Part shown: piece after piece, positions 10,618 through 22,274 of the stretch
How positions within the stretch are numbered: the first letter of the stretch is position 1
Layout of the letters: each line of letters opens with the position of its first letter
NCBI GenBank assembly: GCA_013368315.1
Contig: JAACJM010000260.1
Location: 1-64,000, forward strand
Direction: 5' to 3'
DNA from: Tetrapyrgos nigripes
Taxonomy: Eukaryota > Basidiomycota > Agaricomycetes > Agaricales > Campanellaceae
Length of the DNA stretch: 64,000 nucleotides
The notes under the pieces: generated by a model
The model's input: the letters and a program-made list of their open reading frames with translations, nothing else
Told to the model about the DNA's origin: nothing
The model's database searches: none
Program-made: the position numbers and the translations under genes

Positions 10618-11409
10618 CGCAGATGCGCCTTGCCGTGGACGCGTTGGAAACGCGACTGCGTCAAGCCACTGACGCGCCTGCGTCCTATTCTGACTCCGGA
10701 AATACGATATATCTGCGGACCTATCTGAACTCTGGATAGATGGTCCATTTGGACTCCTATCTGCACCTGTATATGTGCTTCAGATATACGGGATTTCTGG
10801 ACATGTATCCGGAGCTTTAAAAGGTTATCTTTCTTTTGTTCGAATAGCTATACAAATTAGGCGTCTTTTTGTACATCTTTACATAGATTACATGTGCCAT
10901 CTTTTTGTTTACCTATCAAGTGTAATTAGGGGTTTCCAGATATACGTTCTTTCTGTACGAATATTTAGAGTCAAAATATAGCATTTATTTGTATATATAT
11001 CTGAACTTCAAATACATCCTACTTCTGTACACCTATCTGCTCATCTATCCGTCGAGCCGATAGAAACGTACTTCCGGCGTGAGAGGCACCCTGCTGTACT
11101 TAAACTTTCAGTCTAGTGCCAGTATACGTAGCAAATCATGTCTTGCTTGGTCTGGTACGTTATGTACATATCTGTCATGGAAAGGGCTCTGAGGACAACA
11201 ATTTGGGATCTGCAGCTTTCGGAGCCTCTCTTGAGGTCATCAAGTAACTCAATTGACTCATTTACTCAACCTTTACCTCAACGTTAACACTTTCCTTCAA
11301 CACAATGTATCAGGGTCGTCATCAAGGACACCTGCGTGAACAAATTTGATCCTACTACTTTCCAACTACTTTCACAACCTGCGAGTATCAACTGTTACCA
11401 CCACCTTCA
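10618..11409. other. AT-rich intergenic sequence after the Trs33 break
   Basis: The first 150 bp after the truncated gene are rich in GACGC/GCGTC words (about 10,610-10,690), followed by repeated ATATCTG/ATACG-type pieces and AT-rich DNA with no supported open frame. This may be the flank of an inserted repeat that removed the Trs33 3' end, but no terminal repeats were found. Confidence 0.35.
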
Positions 11410-12600
11410 TGGACGCAGATAACGCATTCAAAGAGCTCCTAGCGATCCCTCTCGATGTCTTCTGCAAAAATTCGAGCTCCCTTCCTCCGCTACCTGACCT
11501 CTCTGAGGTCTCCATTTCTGGGCCCTCCTGGGCCTCTGCCTTCGATTCTGGCGGAACTCTCCACACAGTTCCATTAACTAAAGCTAATTCGATTATTACT
11601 CACGCCGACGGCAACTGGCCCTCCGAAATTGAAGGGAGCCAAATATCTCAAACAGACATTCGACTTCTCATCGATACATGGCGGACCCAGAGGGTGAACA
11701 ACCACTGTGAGTATTCTTTCCGTTTGGGTCTCGCATGGTATATTTATCTTGTTTCTCCTAAGACACTCTATCCGATACAGAAGGTGAGCAGATCCTGGCA
11801 TTCCTGGTTTATAATGCTTCTTGACTATCCTACCAGATCTCTGCACAATCCTCACTGAATGTGGGGAGATCCTTGAACAACTTAAAGGACGCGTAGGAGT
11901 GGCCGGCCACCAAATACTAGTATTTGAAGAGAAAACTCTTCCGGAGGCTTTGGAACGTCAAAGGGAGCGGTGGAACGAAATCCTCGAATCTGTTAGGGCT
12001 TCGACCCTACAACGCATTCACGATATTTATGCATCTTCATTTGTAGAGGAGTTTGTTCTGAAAATGGCTAGCAAACTCTGGTAAGTATTCTGTCCGATTC
12101 TGATCTGAGCTTTCATTCTTATTTTTTGCACCCCGTCCACTCTTATTAGACCTGTTATTAGGGGGAATGAAAGTTCGACGATCCAGGATTCGTTCCGCAA
12201 CTCGCGCAGAGACTCGAAACAACCTGAATCACCGTTACTGTCCATTGTTCGCCATGTAGTAGTTTACATATCTGTGTAGCACATAAAATTTTTATTTCTC
12301 AAAGTTCTCAATGCCCATTGAACAAGTACGACAACTCATGGCAACGCCGTGCTGATCACCTAGTTGGCACTTTTCTCCAATTTCACAGTGCTACCCGCTT
12401 ACGCCAAGTTCGTATATGACAATGAACATAATTTAACAAACGCACTTCTTGAGCATCACGATCCCTATGACATTTTCCCGTCTTTCGAACTCAGCGAAGG
12501 TTTCAGGTTGATGAAAGCACGTTGGACGACTGCGGTCACTGGTAACAGCCGACCTCCCTGTATATATTCGGAGTCTGTCAGACAAAACAACAAACACTAG
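11410..12600 (+). CDS. Hypothetical protein, multi-exon
   Basis: Exon 1 starts at the ATG at 11410. Exons 11410-11706 and 11837-12080 join in frame across a GT-AG intron and give a helical, Leu-rich protein (for example CTILTECGEILEQLKGR and ERQRERWNEILESVRAS). A following frame (about 12,364-12,600) reads NLTNALLEHHDPYDIFPSFE and ends at TAG; the splice joining it is not clear, and part of it may be out of frame. No domain recognised. It leads a run of five hypothetical genes on the same strand. Confidence 0.45.
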
Positions 12601-12601
12601 T

Positions 12602-13301
12602 ATGTCACTTGGCACTCACAGCAGGTCGTCCTCATCACCAATGTCCATCTCCCTATCTGTCAATGATTCCAAGCCCAAAATTCCCAATGGAATGAGGATC
12701 TCCATCCTCCCACTGGCAGGAGAAACGGATAAAGTTGCTATCGATTTCCCCGGCACTTCCTCCAAACCCGCCAGTCTGGATTCAAGAGATGGGTATCCCA
12801 ATAGTAGGCGATTGCACAATCTCAGCAGTGACTGTTACTTGCTATACTAATGAGCTGGCACTCATTGCTTTCCTTTCTCAAGGTGACACAATTGGGTTCG
12901 AGAGTGAGTGCTGTGTTTCTACGCACTTCTGCGTGCTCACGTTTCCACAGCCATACCCAGCAATGTTCCAGGCTTAGTGAAGGACCTGCGGAACGGCTTA
13001 TATGACCTCAGCATGGCTGTCCAACAGCTATCTGGTCGAATTGACCAAATGTCTGCGACATTCATCATTGCTTTGGAGCAACAAGAGAACCGCCAAAACG
13101 CTGAGATTGAAGAGCTCACAGATGCCATCACAAGTGCCATAGAGCAAGGTATGAAAAGTCAGCAGACAGCGTTTCTGGAAGCACTTGAAGTGCTTACCAC
13201 CACCATCATGGAGAAGAAGTGAGTCCTCTTTTCTCTTCTCTGATACGATACACTGTACTGACTATTTCATTTCTAGACTTGAAGTGCCTGTCTCCTCTTA
13301 G
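12602..13301 (+). CDS. Hypothetical protein with C-terminal coiled coil
   Basis: The ATG is at 12602, two bases after the previous stop. The first part is Ser-rich. Near 12,790 the frame must change by one base to reach GIPIVGDCTISAVTVTC and continue. An intron (GTGAGT at about 12,904 to CAG at 12,950) joins GFE to TIPSNVPG in frame. The next exon encodes a long helix with heptad spacing (LSMAVQQLSGRIDQMSATF and then QQENRQNAEIEELTDAI), and a last short exon ends EVPVSS at 13301. The coiled coil suggests self-association; no function is assigned. Confidence 0.45.
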
Positions 13302-13858
13302 TGAAATATCTCTGGACCTTAGGAAGTCACCTGTACACTTCATTCATACTCCTTAGTGTTATATACTTCTTCGTCTGTAGTTCACTTGCTCTTCTTCGTC
13401 ATATATTTCTATTAGACTGGTGTTTGTATTCTCTGTACTCTGTAAGGACAGCTTGCAGTCCTTGGTGTTTATGTCATTGCCCATGCCTCTCCAGTCTCAA
13501 ACGCCTCAAACTTTGATTATCGCGCTGGAAGTCATCGGGTACCAGAGCTTCCACATGAGTCATCCTCAAAAATCTCTGTCCGAGTCATCGTTTGATGCAC
13601 AAGCTCATGCGCAGTACTAGCAATGTGGGTCAAGCTGGAGGTTGCAATAAGGGAGAAGAGGACTGGATTTTACAAAAGCTCACTGGCGACCGACACGGTT
13701 AATATGGACGACTTCGCAGCCAAACAGGTTACCCAAGCTCTTCTGGTAGTGTTGAACTAGATACCTGCCGATTGTTACCCACGGCACACCTGATCAGTGC
13801 ACCAGTGCGTCGCACGGAATCCAACTGTATCCCTCACATCCTCAACCAGTAACCGACT
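13302..13858. other. Intergenic, no supported gene
   Basis: Short open frames only; nothing recognisable on either strand. Confidence 0.4.
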
Positions 13859-14441
13859 AATGGCCGTGGTTGCTTACCCTTGGTCAAACTACTATGTCTC
13901 TCCTCTAAACCTCGACTGCTCAGAGCATGCCTATGCTCCTAGTGCCTGCTATTTTCCTCCAGTCTTGCCTTACTACTACCCACTTAACCCTTACGGGCAG
14001 GTACGCCAGCCCGTTTCATACTTCTGTTGAACAATGACCTCAAGGCTGCGATGTTATTGACAGGCTTTTCACTCAACTCTAGATTATGGTTTGGAAAATG
14101 GTCACTATCCCACTTGGGATCATGGGATGGCTCTCCGTAATTCTTATTCAGAAATGGAAGTCAGCCCCTTCTCTGCCCAAGGATTTCGTCTTGTACAGAA
14201 ACATCTGGCGTGTGAAGTAGTGATCAAGCACCTAGAAGCCAAATACGAAGCTGAAAAGCAGAAGGTAGATATGGTCACCCAAAGGCTTAAGGACGTAGAA
14301 GCCGAGTCCATGATGGTGAAGTGTGAAGCATGGCATGCGCATAAAAGGATAGATGAACTGGAGTCAGAACTAGAGGCCTTGAGAGCCAGCTTGAGGTGTG
14401 GAAGAGACTCAGTGGTGAATGATGAACTGAGCGGCAAGTGA
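13859..14441 (+). CDS. Hypothetical protein, Pro/Tyr-rich N-terminus and coiled coil
   Basis: Exons 13859-14000 and 14064-14441 are joined across a 63-nt GT-AG intron (GGCAG|GTACGC ... GACAG). The N-terminal exon is rich in Tyr and Pro (PPVLPYYYPLNPYGQ). The second exon ends in about 75 residues of heptad-patterned helix (KHLEAKYEAEKQKVDMVTQR, then HKRIDELESELEALRASL). No domain recognised. The architecture resembles the preceding gene: a variable N-terminus plus a coiled coil. Confidence 0.5.
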
Positions 14442-14623
14442 GGTTGGATCAATATCAGTGAGTCAAGTTCTTCCGACTCTCTAACTGGGCCAATTGCTTA
14501 CAGAGAGCCAAATTGTCGAAGGTACGGAGCATGGAGTAGACTGGACGATCGAAACAGCTTCGGATTTCCACATTATGCTGTAGCTTGTATTTCTGATTCG
14601 AACACAGGATAAATTAATTATCA

Positions 14624-16353
14624 ATGGCTGCGCTTCAAGTCAGAATCGTTCCGAACTCGAATACTCCGAACTTGAAAGCTGTTGATATTAGCTGCGCAGG
14701 AGGTTTCTCACTCGTCAATGTTCTCTATGACAACCAATTGCCCAAGATTGAAAGCCACATAAAAGCAGTTGAACTTTCTGCAAGTACCATTCGATATCGT
14801 ATCATGTTGCGTTTCTCTCCATTGCCACTAGACAGTCATTCCGACTCTCCTCAATCACCTCTTCCGCTGTCCAGTCCTCTGTCCAGTCCTCCCCCAATCC
14901 TTATCTTCGGCATGAATGCTCCTCCCGTGGCTGGTGCCATACCGATCTCCACATCATTACCATTTGATGATCTAACTAACCATTGTGACATCATTGACGG
15001 ACACAGACCCACACCAGAGTTTGCCTATGGGAGGAAACCCCCGATGGTCATGTCGAAGTTTATGACCCAATTGAGGAATTTGAGGCACGCCTTTTCAAGC
15101 TCAATGGCGGAAGTCGTGTTTACGGGCCTTGTGAGACTGACGAGGAATGGGAACGTAGTTATGCAGAAGAGCGGGTGCGTGATTTAATGGAGGAACTCAA
15201 TCCACCTGAAGAGTATTGGATCCCTCATCCCTCTTATAAGTCCAATGACTTTCCTTCCTCCCTCAGTGGGGAGTGAGGATCCCCGCTTCCTATCGCGATC
15301 CAGAGTGGACATGGATATCAGTCAACAGACAACTCCTCTTGTAAGTAGTATCATACTATTCGCCGAGGTCAAATACAAGTGCTGACTTGTTTGCAGTAAT
15401 ATATCCTTCTTCAGCACTGGGTCTACTTCAAGTCCTACCAGAAAATGTTTCCTGTGAGTTATCACATATCCTCTATCAGACTCTGTCTGACAACACGAAG
15501 TCTCCACGTCCTCAGGTCAAAGTGAGGAAGATGAGAGATCCGACACTGCTTGTGAGTAAACAAGAATTCCGCACAAAGGTGTTTTTCTAATAGTTGACTC
15601 TTGAAGTCCCACTCGTGCATGAACCGGACTATGATGAAACCCCGAGAACGCCAAGCCGCCTTGAGAATCAATTCAGCAAAACCTCTGCGAATACTGTCCA
15701 CGTCCGAGTCACCGTGCCTTCTTTGCGCACCAACCCAAGTTTATCTCTATGCAACAAACAAAGTGGCAACGTCCTCGTCGAATTGCAGGACGATATTACC
15801 ACAATTGGCAAGGTAGACTGTATCAAAAAATGTAGATTCTCTCCCCTGGACTACAACGACAAACCCTTGTGTAAGTCCTGTTTTGTTTTCGAAGACACCT
15901 TCTCATGCGCTACTATGATTACTAGCCACAGCCAACTCAATCTCAACAACATTCAGCCAACATTCAGATTCCGATAGTGAAAAAAACCGACTAAATGTCT
16001 ACTGTAGGTCCATCATATCGTGCGCAAAGTCAAGAACTCATAGTTTTCTTGAAGGCCCGGAGCCGGAAATCCAGCATCAGCCAGGATACTCTCAGTTGAG
16101 CACTGGGAATTTACGTGCTCTCGGCGACTACTACTATGATCCTCAAGATTGCGACGACAATATGAGCGTCTCTTTTCCTCTTCCCATCACTCCAGTCTAT
16201 TCTACACCAGCTCGAGCTTCTTCTCATCGAAAGAAGCAGCTTTCCGGGACGTCTGATTGTGAAAATATTCTTGACCCATTCTCTCCAAGCTCTTTAGCTT
16301 TCAAGTGCAAGAACTCTGAGACTCCAAATCCGAGAAAACGCCGACGTATTTGA
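14624..16353 (+). CDS. Hypothetical protein, duplicate A, NLS-like C-terminus
   Basis: The open frame starts with an ATG at 14624; the segment shared with the 17.1-18.5 kb gene begins at the ATG at 14912 (MNAPPVAGAIPIS). The frame has to change by one base in a run of C near 15,040 (AAACCCCCGATG) to continue into DGHVEVYDPIEEFEARLFKL, GGSRVYG and PSYKSNDFPSSL, which all have counterparts in copy B. Later exons (about 15,500-15,980 and 16,096-16,353) are joined by unclear introns. The protein ends NPRKRRRI, a basic cluster that would fit a nuclear localisation signal. No known domain. Exon structure between 15,280 and 16,096 is approximate. Confidence 0.45.
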
Positions 16354-17065
16354 AGGACTCTGCTACTACGGATCTGAATGACATGACTGCCAGTACACCT
16401 ATGCCCAATCATAATTTACTTGTTTCGAGTTGGTAGTATTACTGATTACTCCATGATCTAGTCGCTTTGCATCTTGGTCTGTATCTACCTGCCCAACCTT
16501 CTCCCTGTTGGATTTGTATCATGTGTAGCATAGTTGTTTTATAGGAACAATATATCATCTGTAGGCTTTGATAGTCACTCTCGTCTTGCTCTCGTCGCCG
16601 TAGGGCATTATTTGGCTCTATTAGGTTAACAAGCTGTCCAAGCTGCGTGCGTCTCTTTTGAACTCGATACTAGTATCCAACAGCTCAGGCTGGCACCTAC
16701 ACCTACTATCGCATCAATGGCGCATTATTCGTGCCTTCCATTCCTGATATAGCAGCGTACTATTTCAGTTGATCTCAGTGTTCCTGGTGCGCTTGCCCTC
16801 CCATATATTCCTGCAACCCACTCACTACCGCTAACTGCGCCGCAGACAAACCTTCCCTCCTCAATAGCTCCTATTCCCTTGGCAACATATTGCAACGTCC
16901 TCTACAGCTATGAATCAGGCCGTCATTCCTAAAAGCATTTTGTCTGTATAAAGGCACCTATCTACAATCTTCCTCAAACGCACCATCATATCTGTTTCCT
17001 CTTCGCCTGCACTGTTGAGCAGTTCTTTGCCACCATCCGGTGCTCCTCCCGTCTTCATTCTCAAT
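16354..17065. other. Intergenic region between duplicates A and B
   Basis: No supported gene. A TATA-like TGTATAAAGGC lies at about 16,948 and could belong to the promoter of copy B. Confidence 0.35.
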
Positions 17066-18459
17066 ATGGACACACCACCGGTAATTGGCGATACCAGGAT
17101 TTCATCTTCGTCCCTACCTTTCACCAACGTCACCGATACCCTCGATGATTGTCACCGAACTCAGCTCCAATCTTTGTATGGGGCCAAAGACCCTTACGAT
17201 TCCGAAGCACAGCTGTACACTTTGAATAGTGGCGGTCCCGTTTACAAACCTTTCGATTCTCCAGAATCATGGGCCTGCCTTTACGCAGAACAGCAGGCGC
17301 ATGAAATTGAGGAACGTCACCCTCAACCACAATATCGTTCCAATGACGTCCCCTCCTACCTTGGCTCATCATCGTCCCCGCTTCCCAATGAGATTCAGAA
17401 TGGCCACAGCTACCTGCTCACCGATGGATTCTCAGGTCAGCACTCTAATCGAGTCTATTAAACAGACACTGATTTAGTGTGCAGTGACTGAATTGTCTTC
17501 GTTTGACTCCTCCACCTCTCAATCACTGTATGACGCGGATGCCTCCAGAATTGCCATACCGTGGTGGGTGATCATTCAGACTAACTAACAGTTTTGTCCC
17601 ATTCATACTTCTCATCAGAACCTGAGGGGCGTCAGCCTGACTATGATCAACTCAGCCCAAGAAGTCAATGTTTGGCCGATGAGGCCTTTGACATTTGGAT
17701 AGAATCCTGCAGACGGTGCAGAGATGCTATGTTCAGCACAGTCAGCATGGTCAGCCCCGCCGCCGTCAACCCTCTCGGAATTGACCCCTCCAATGTTTAT
17801 TCCAATAATTCCAACAATGGTCGCGGACGGGTCCAAGCGGACGAACTGACAAGGAATCTTGGAATTGACCCCCTCGATCCTTATTCCAATAATACTCACG
17901 GATGGCTTCAGATGGACGAGCTGACAAGCAATAGCTTAGGAAGGGAGTGTAAGTGACATCTCTTTTTAAAAAAGCTGTCTGATTAATATCTATGACAGCC
18001 CGGCTTCTAGTGAATGCAAGGGGACCCAGGCCATTATCGAAGGCAAATATTTTAGTCCGTCTCCTTCAGAAGAGTACTCATCACACTGTTCAATAGATCC
18101 CTACAACTTTCACTTTGCAAAAAAAAAAAATGAAAAACTCACAACCCCTGGCAATAGACAGTCTTCCAACTCAACAGCATCAACCCGACTTCGAAGAACT
18201 GACGGCCACAGAACTCAGATCATTGGGATAAGAAGTGGACTGGGATGACGAGAGCGTCCTAGTTCAGCTGCCTGTTTCTGCTCTTCCCAATGAGGCTCCC
18301 TGTACTCCCTCTTTATCAGCAGTGATCGAAAGTCCCAGCCAACCACAGAAGCCGAGGGCCAGGAAGTTCGATGCTAGAAATTCCCCTCAATCTCCAAGTC
18401 CGAACCCAAGAAAACGCAGACGGGTTCTCCAGGACGCTAGCAACATCACGTCTCTTTGA
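17066..18459 (+). CDS. Hypothetical protein, duplicate B, NLS-like C-terminus
   Basis: Starts with MDTPPVIGDTRISSSSLPF, which aligns with MNAPPVAGAIPISTSLPF of copy A. Further shared blocks are YDSEAQLYTLNSGGPVY, YRSNDVPSYL and PDYD, and the end NPRKRRRV mirrors the other copy. Exons are visible at 17,066 to about 17,433, 17,594 to about 17,950 and 18,1xx-18,459, with GT-AG introns between them. Within the second coding block a unit of about 84 bp is repeated. No known domain. The basic C-terminus suggests a nuclear protein, which is an inference. Confidence 0.5.
17774..17937 (+). repeat. 84-bp in-frame internal repeat
   Basis: Two adjacent units start with CTCGGAATTGACCCC (17,774) and CTTGGAATTGACCCC (17,858). 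Both encode LGIDP followed by YSNN and a QxDELT end, so the repeat adds a 28-residue block to duplicate B without breaking the frame. Confidence 0.75.
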
Positions 18460-18839
18460 AATTGTATATGTAGTCAATTGATTGCTTTACCGAGTCTAAC
18501 TATTCCTGCTTCTTACATTCAGCCATCTTATTTACAACCTCTTGTATCACCCCCTATCTTTTTCTTATGTCACTTAGAACCTTCTATCTATACATTGTTT
18601 TTGCTTAGAAGTCCTCCCTGATTAGTAATAGTGTCGGAAGTCGTTCAAAGCATTGTATATTGTATCGAGCATTCAATTTCAACTGCTACAACCATTAATT
18701 ACCCTTACTGATTCAGAGACGACTTGGAGTTGCTCTTTACTCCAAAGCTTGGTGCTTTGGAAGGAATGAACTTGGTGTTCAGATTGTAACCCGGTGACTC
18801 AACATCTTTGACCCTCAACCTCTTCTTCAAGCGACTAGC
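18460..18839. other. Intergenic, no supported gene
   Basis: AT-rich spacer between duplicate B and the JmjC-like gene. It probably contains the terminator of the former and the promoter of the latter; no precise element was identified. Confidence 0.4.
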
Positions 18840-21667
18840 ATGCCCAGAGCACCGAGGACAAGGGAAAATTGGGTCCTGACCGATGAACAGCGGGAACAGA
18901 AACGACTACGGGACGCTGCCCGCTATGCGGCGCTTACAGATGCACAGAGGATGGAGAGGAGTAGGAAAGAGGTTGAAAGACAGCGGAAGTACATGGCTTG
19001 CAGTCTTTGTTTGCGCGTCATCCTGATTTTTGTTTTGCTTACAGCCGACCTAAAAGGGTGACACGAGTGCTGAAACCAGAAGAGAAACAGAGAAAAAAAA
19101 TCGCTGATGCAGCTCGTTATAGACGTAAAAAAGAGAAGAGGTACGCAGCTTGCATTCATTCTGTTCATTCGGAATCATTCATTTCGACCTTTAATTCCAC
19201 TCATATAGGCTGCAGGACCAAGTTGAAGAGGATTACTCGCAAGTTCAGGAGCCTTCGTTACCTAGTAACTGCGACGGTGTCCTAAGTGGTCCAGGTTCTG
19301 CGCAATTCGCGCCAACATCCCCTGTACCCCGTCCTCAATCACCCACAGCAGATTTATCCCAAGACTTAGACGGTTCTCTATGTGAACAAGCTGTAATAGA
19401 CCTTGCTATTCTCGCCATAGGCAAACAGTTGCTGGAGTTCGCAGAAACTGTCGATTGGCCTCTCTCTGGCAAACTATACTGAACAGCGCTCCCTGCCGCT
19501 AGTCATCAAGGATTTTCTGGCAACGTCTGCCAAGCTGTCCGTATTCTATACATCTTCACAAGTCTCAGAGTGATGTCTGATTTTGTTATGTCCAGGATGC
19601 AAGATTCGTCAAATGGATGGCAGATAACGCTTCTTCTGGAGAAGGCGCTCTCGTAACAAACATCGACGGTCTCCAATACCTCCTGCTGTCTGATCTGTTG
19701 AATGCTGCTCGTTTGAGTCACACAGTGCAAGAGCAACTCGCCCGAGGGAAAGTCGTCGTTGTATGGGATATTATACCGGCGGAGCAGAACCCACCTGTTG
19801 GCACGCTTGATGATTTGCGGCTCCTCTACAATCTGAACGCTGCCAATGGAGCGAGTCCAGTACAATGCCATGGTCGGCGATCTCAACTGGATCATCCCAT
19901 TCTGTTTTTTGACTGAATTTTCACTTTCTCAATAGACATAGTTGAGAGGGCAGTCCTTCCACTGGACTATGATGGCGACTACTCTGACGTGCCGCTATAC
20001 CGAATGATGACTTCGGCGCGATTTTTTCAAGGATGGTATAATCTGAACGAGTGCCTTCTCCTCCTCGACTTCCCTTGTCCTGGATCACCTATGCCCTTGG
20101 ACATGTTGTGAGTAGCCTACCTCCCCAATGTTATTCCTTCTGCTCAGTCTTTTCAGGATATTGGATGAAGGTATGGCAGCATGGGGGTGGACAAAGACAG
20201 CATTCCATGCAGTGCACAATGCTGCTGCTGACAACTTCATGGCAGTTTCATGGGCCCTGGCTCATCACGCTGGTATTCTTACCAGGCCCCACACTGATAG
20301 CGAAGCTATGAATGTGCAAGTCAATGCTCTCGGAGATGTTCATAAGTTCTGGGTTGTTCTTTCTTTCAAGGAGGACATCTCTTCTGAGGCAAAGAACACC
20401 ATCATGAAGAACATTACAAGCGTCTGTCAGCATCATGAAGAAATACAAGAAGAGCCTTCAGAATACTCCACTCCCATGTACAAGTGGGCTTCTTGTGAAG
20501 AATTATGCAACCTGGAAGTCATCTGTCTTCGTCCTTGTGACACCATGTAAGTTTTGCGTTGCGTCGTATCTTCTCCAAAAAATCTTGCTGATTGCATCAC
20601 TAGGTTTCAGCCTGGAGGGGTTCTCCATACAGTTTATACACCGTTGGCATCTGTATCCTGAAGCAAATTCTTTTATACATATAACACCATGCATCCAGTA
20701 GAGTTTGGCTGTCGGGTTAATCATTTCCATGGTCAAACTGTCACCAACCAAGTCCATGACAATATCCTTGAAGTTCTGGTTCGAATGATGTTAGCTATAC
20801 CATACCTTATTGGTAAAGGTAGGTACTTTCTCATGTTCTTATATGTCCTAGCTGAAGTTGTACTTGCTACAGAATTCTATCATCGTCCCCTTGTCGCTCT
20901 TTGCTGCATGATACTCTGTCCAGCTGACTATGTTCAGCAAACTGACGAAACAGAGAGTATGTCAGACTGTGAGAGCAGAGATGACGGAAAGGGAACGGGA
21001 AACAGGAAGGGGAAGGGGAAGGGGAAGGGGAAGGGGAAGGGGAATGGGAATGGGAGGGGGAAGGGAAAGGGGGGAAAGGGAAAGGGAAAGGGAAAGGGAA
21101 AGGGAAAGGGAAAGGGAAAGGGAAAGGGAAAGGGAAAGGGAAATGGGAAGGGAAACGGCAATGGCAAGGACAAAGTGAAAGCAGACTATTATCCGGAGGC
21201 CAAACTGGTAGCCTCGATGCTTGTACAGCATCACCTTGGTTTTGAGTCAACAGAGCAAGTGGACCACTCTCTCCAAGATTCTCCAATAACCAGATACCTT
21301 TGGGAGGACTATGATGATTGGAGGAACCCAGGGGAAGTGATCAAGTTTGGACCCAGTTTACGAGCAAATTGTGCATCTTGCATTCCCGCATATCAAATTG
21401 GAACGAGCACCGAACCCTCGGATGTGGAGAGAGGAGACCTGTAAATGCGTGAGGGACCTCACAATGCTCTTTGGGTCTCAAATGCCGTTACCAAAGACGG
21501 TCTTGAATGAAGATGTTCATCTTCCCTTCAGAGTCTGTTTCATGATCATTCTCAAGTGGCTCTTTGCCATCATTCACTGGGTTTCCACAGAGACAAACCA
21601 ACCCAACCACCCATACAACTTTGACAATACGACTCCCTCCACGCGTCACTCCTGCTACCTACGCTAG
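18840..21667 (+). pseudogene. Basic-region plus JmjC-like oxygenase gene, interrupted
   Basis: Exons 18840-18988, 19045-19140 and 19209 onward give a strongly basic N-terminus with paired helices (AARYAALTDAQRMERSRKEV, then AARYRRKKEKR) resembling a bZIP basic region without a clear zipper. After a one-base frame change near 19,460 the protein continues through further GT-AG introns (about 19,878-19,935, 20,107-20,157, 20,548-20,604 and 20,820-20,871) into a JmjC/cupin-like domain. That domain has a metal-ligand-type HTD in RPHTDSEAMNVQVNA and a later His in FQPGGVLHTVYTP. A long Lys-Gly tract follows, then a C-terminal part after another frame change near 21,345. An in-frame TGA (20,659-20,661) lies just after the last His motif. 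The domain family uses Fe(II) and 2-oxoglutarate; the substrate here is unknown. The three interruptions suggest a pseudogene unless they are sequence errors. Confidence 0.55.
21001..21171 (+). repeat. GGGAAG hexamer array coding Lys-Gly
   Basis: More than 20 tandem GGGAAG/GGAAAG hexamers, with a few GGGAAT and GGGAGG variants, encode an alternating Lys-Gly tract inside the JmjC-like gene. The tract is purine-only on the plus strand, so it is prone to length change. Confidence 0.9.
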
Positions 21668-22274
21668 ATCTTCTATTTTGAAGTCGACATAGTGCGCCAT
21701 GCAGGTTCTAAACGAGCTCTGACCGTCGCCAGGTTTCCCAACCGCTATCACCGTCATATTGCTGCCATGGTCTTTTTCTTGTCGTACTCACTCCAAAATA
21801 ATGCTATTTGTATTTGCTATCTGTCAACACACTTAATAAATCAGTTATAACTTAAAGGTTTTGCAGATGTTTCGTTCGCCAGAACCTAGGATTCGATCAT
21901 TTATGTTCCTCGTTGTCCGCATCTTAGCCACGCTTCTGCAAGAAACAGATTTAAGGGATCAGTATTGCGGGTACAAAGTTCATGGTGTATGCAAAGGGAG
22001 TACCCCGACCACCAAGAAAAGTAGTTGAATAGGAAAAGATCAGCGATTCTCCAGCATGATGTTCGGGTAAATGCAAAGATTCTTCTTTGCTAGAGTCGTC
22101 TATTTTTTACAAATGTCTTCCCCTGGAAGCAGATTCATATGAGTGAAGGGGCAAATTCGCTCCTGTTCACCCACCCTGTCAAGTTAAAAATCCGGTAATA
22201 ATGTAAAAATCCTGATCTCCAATTTTGAATGGAGTAGGATTGTCGAAGGCAATAGCATTTTCAATATACTTGCA
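21668..22274. other. Intergenic, no supported gene
   Basis: No open frame supported. A minus-strand stretch at about 21,880-21,935 has tRNA A-box- and B-box-like words but wrong spacing (see rejected items). Confidence 0.4.

Noticed and set aside
20867..21286. Long minus-strand open frames rich in Phe-Pro or Ser-Leu opposite the Lys-Gly tract
   Set aside because: They are produced by the purine hexamer repeat on the other strand and have no protein-like sequence outside it.
21880..21940. tRNA-like A box (TGGCTAAGATGCGG) and B box (GATCGAATCC) on the minus strand
   Set aside because: The boxes are too close together for a tRNA (about 33 nt between box starts), no acceptor stem or poly-T terminator could be formed by eye, and no cloverleaf fits.
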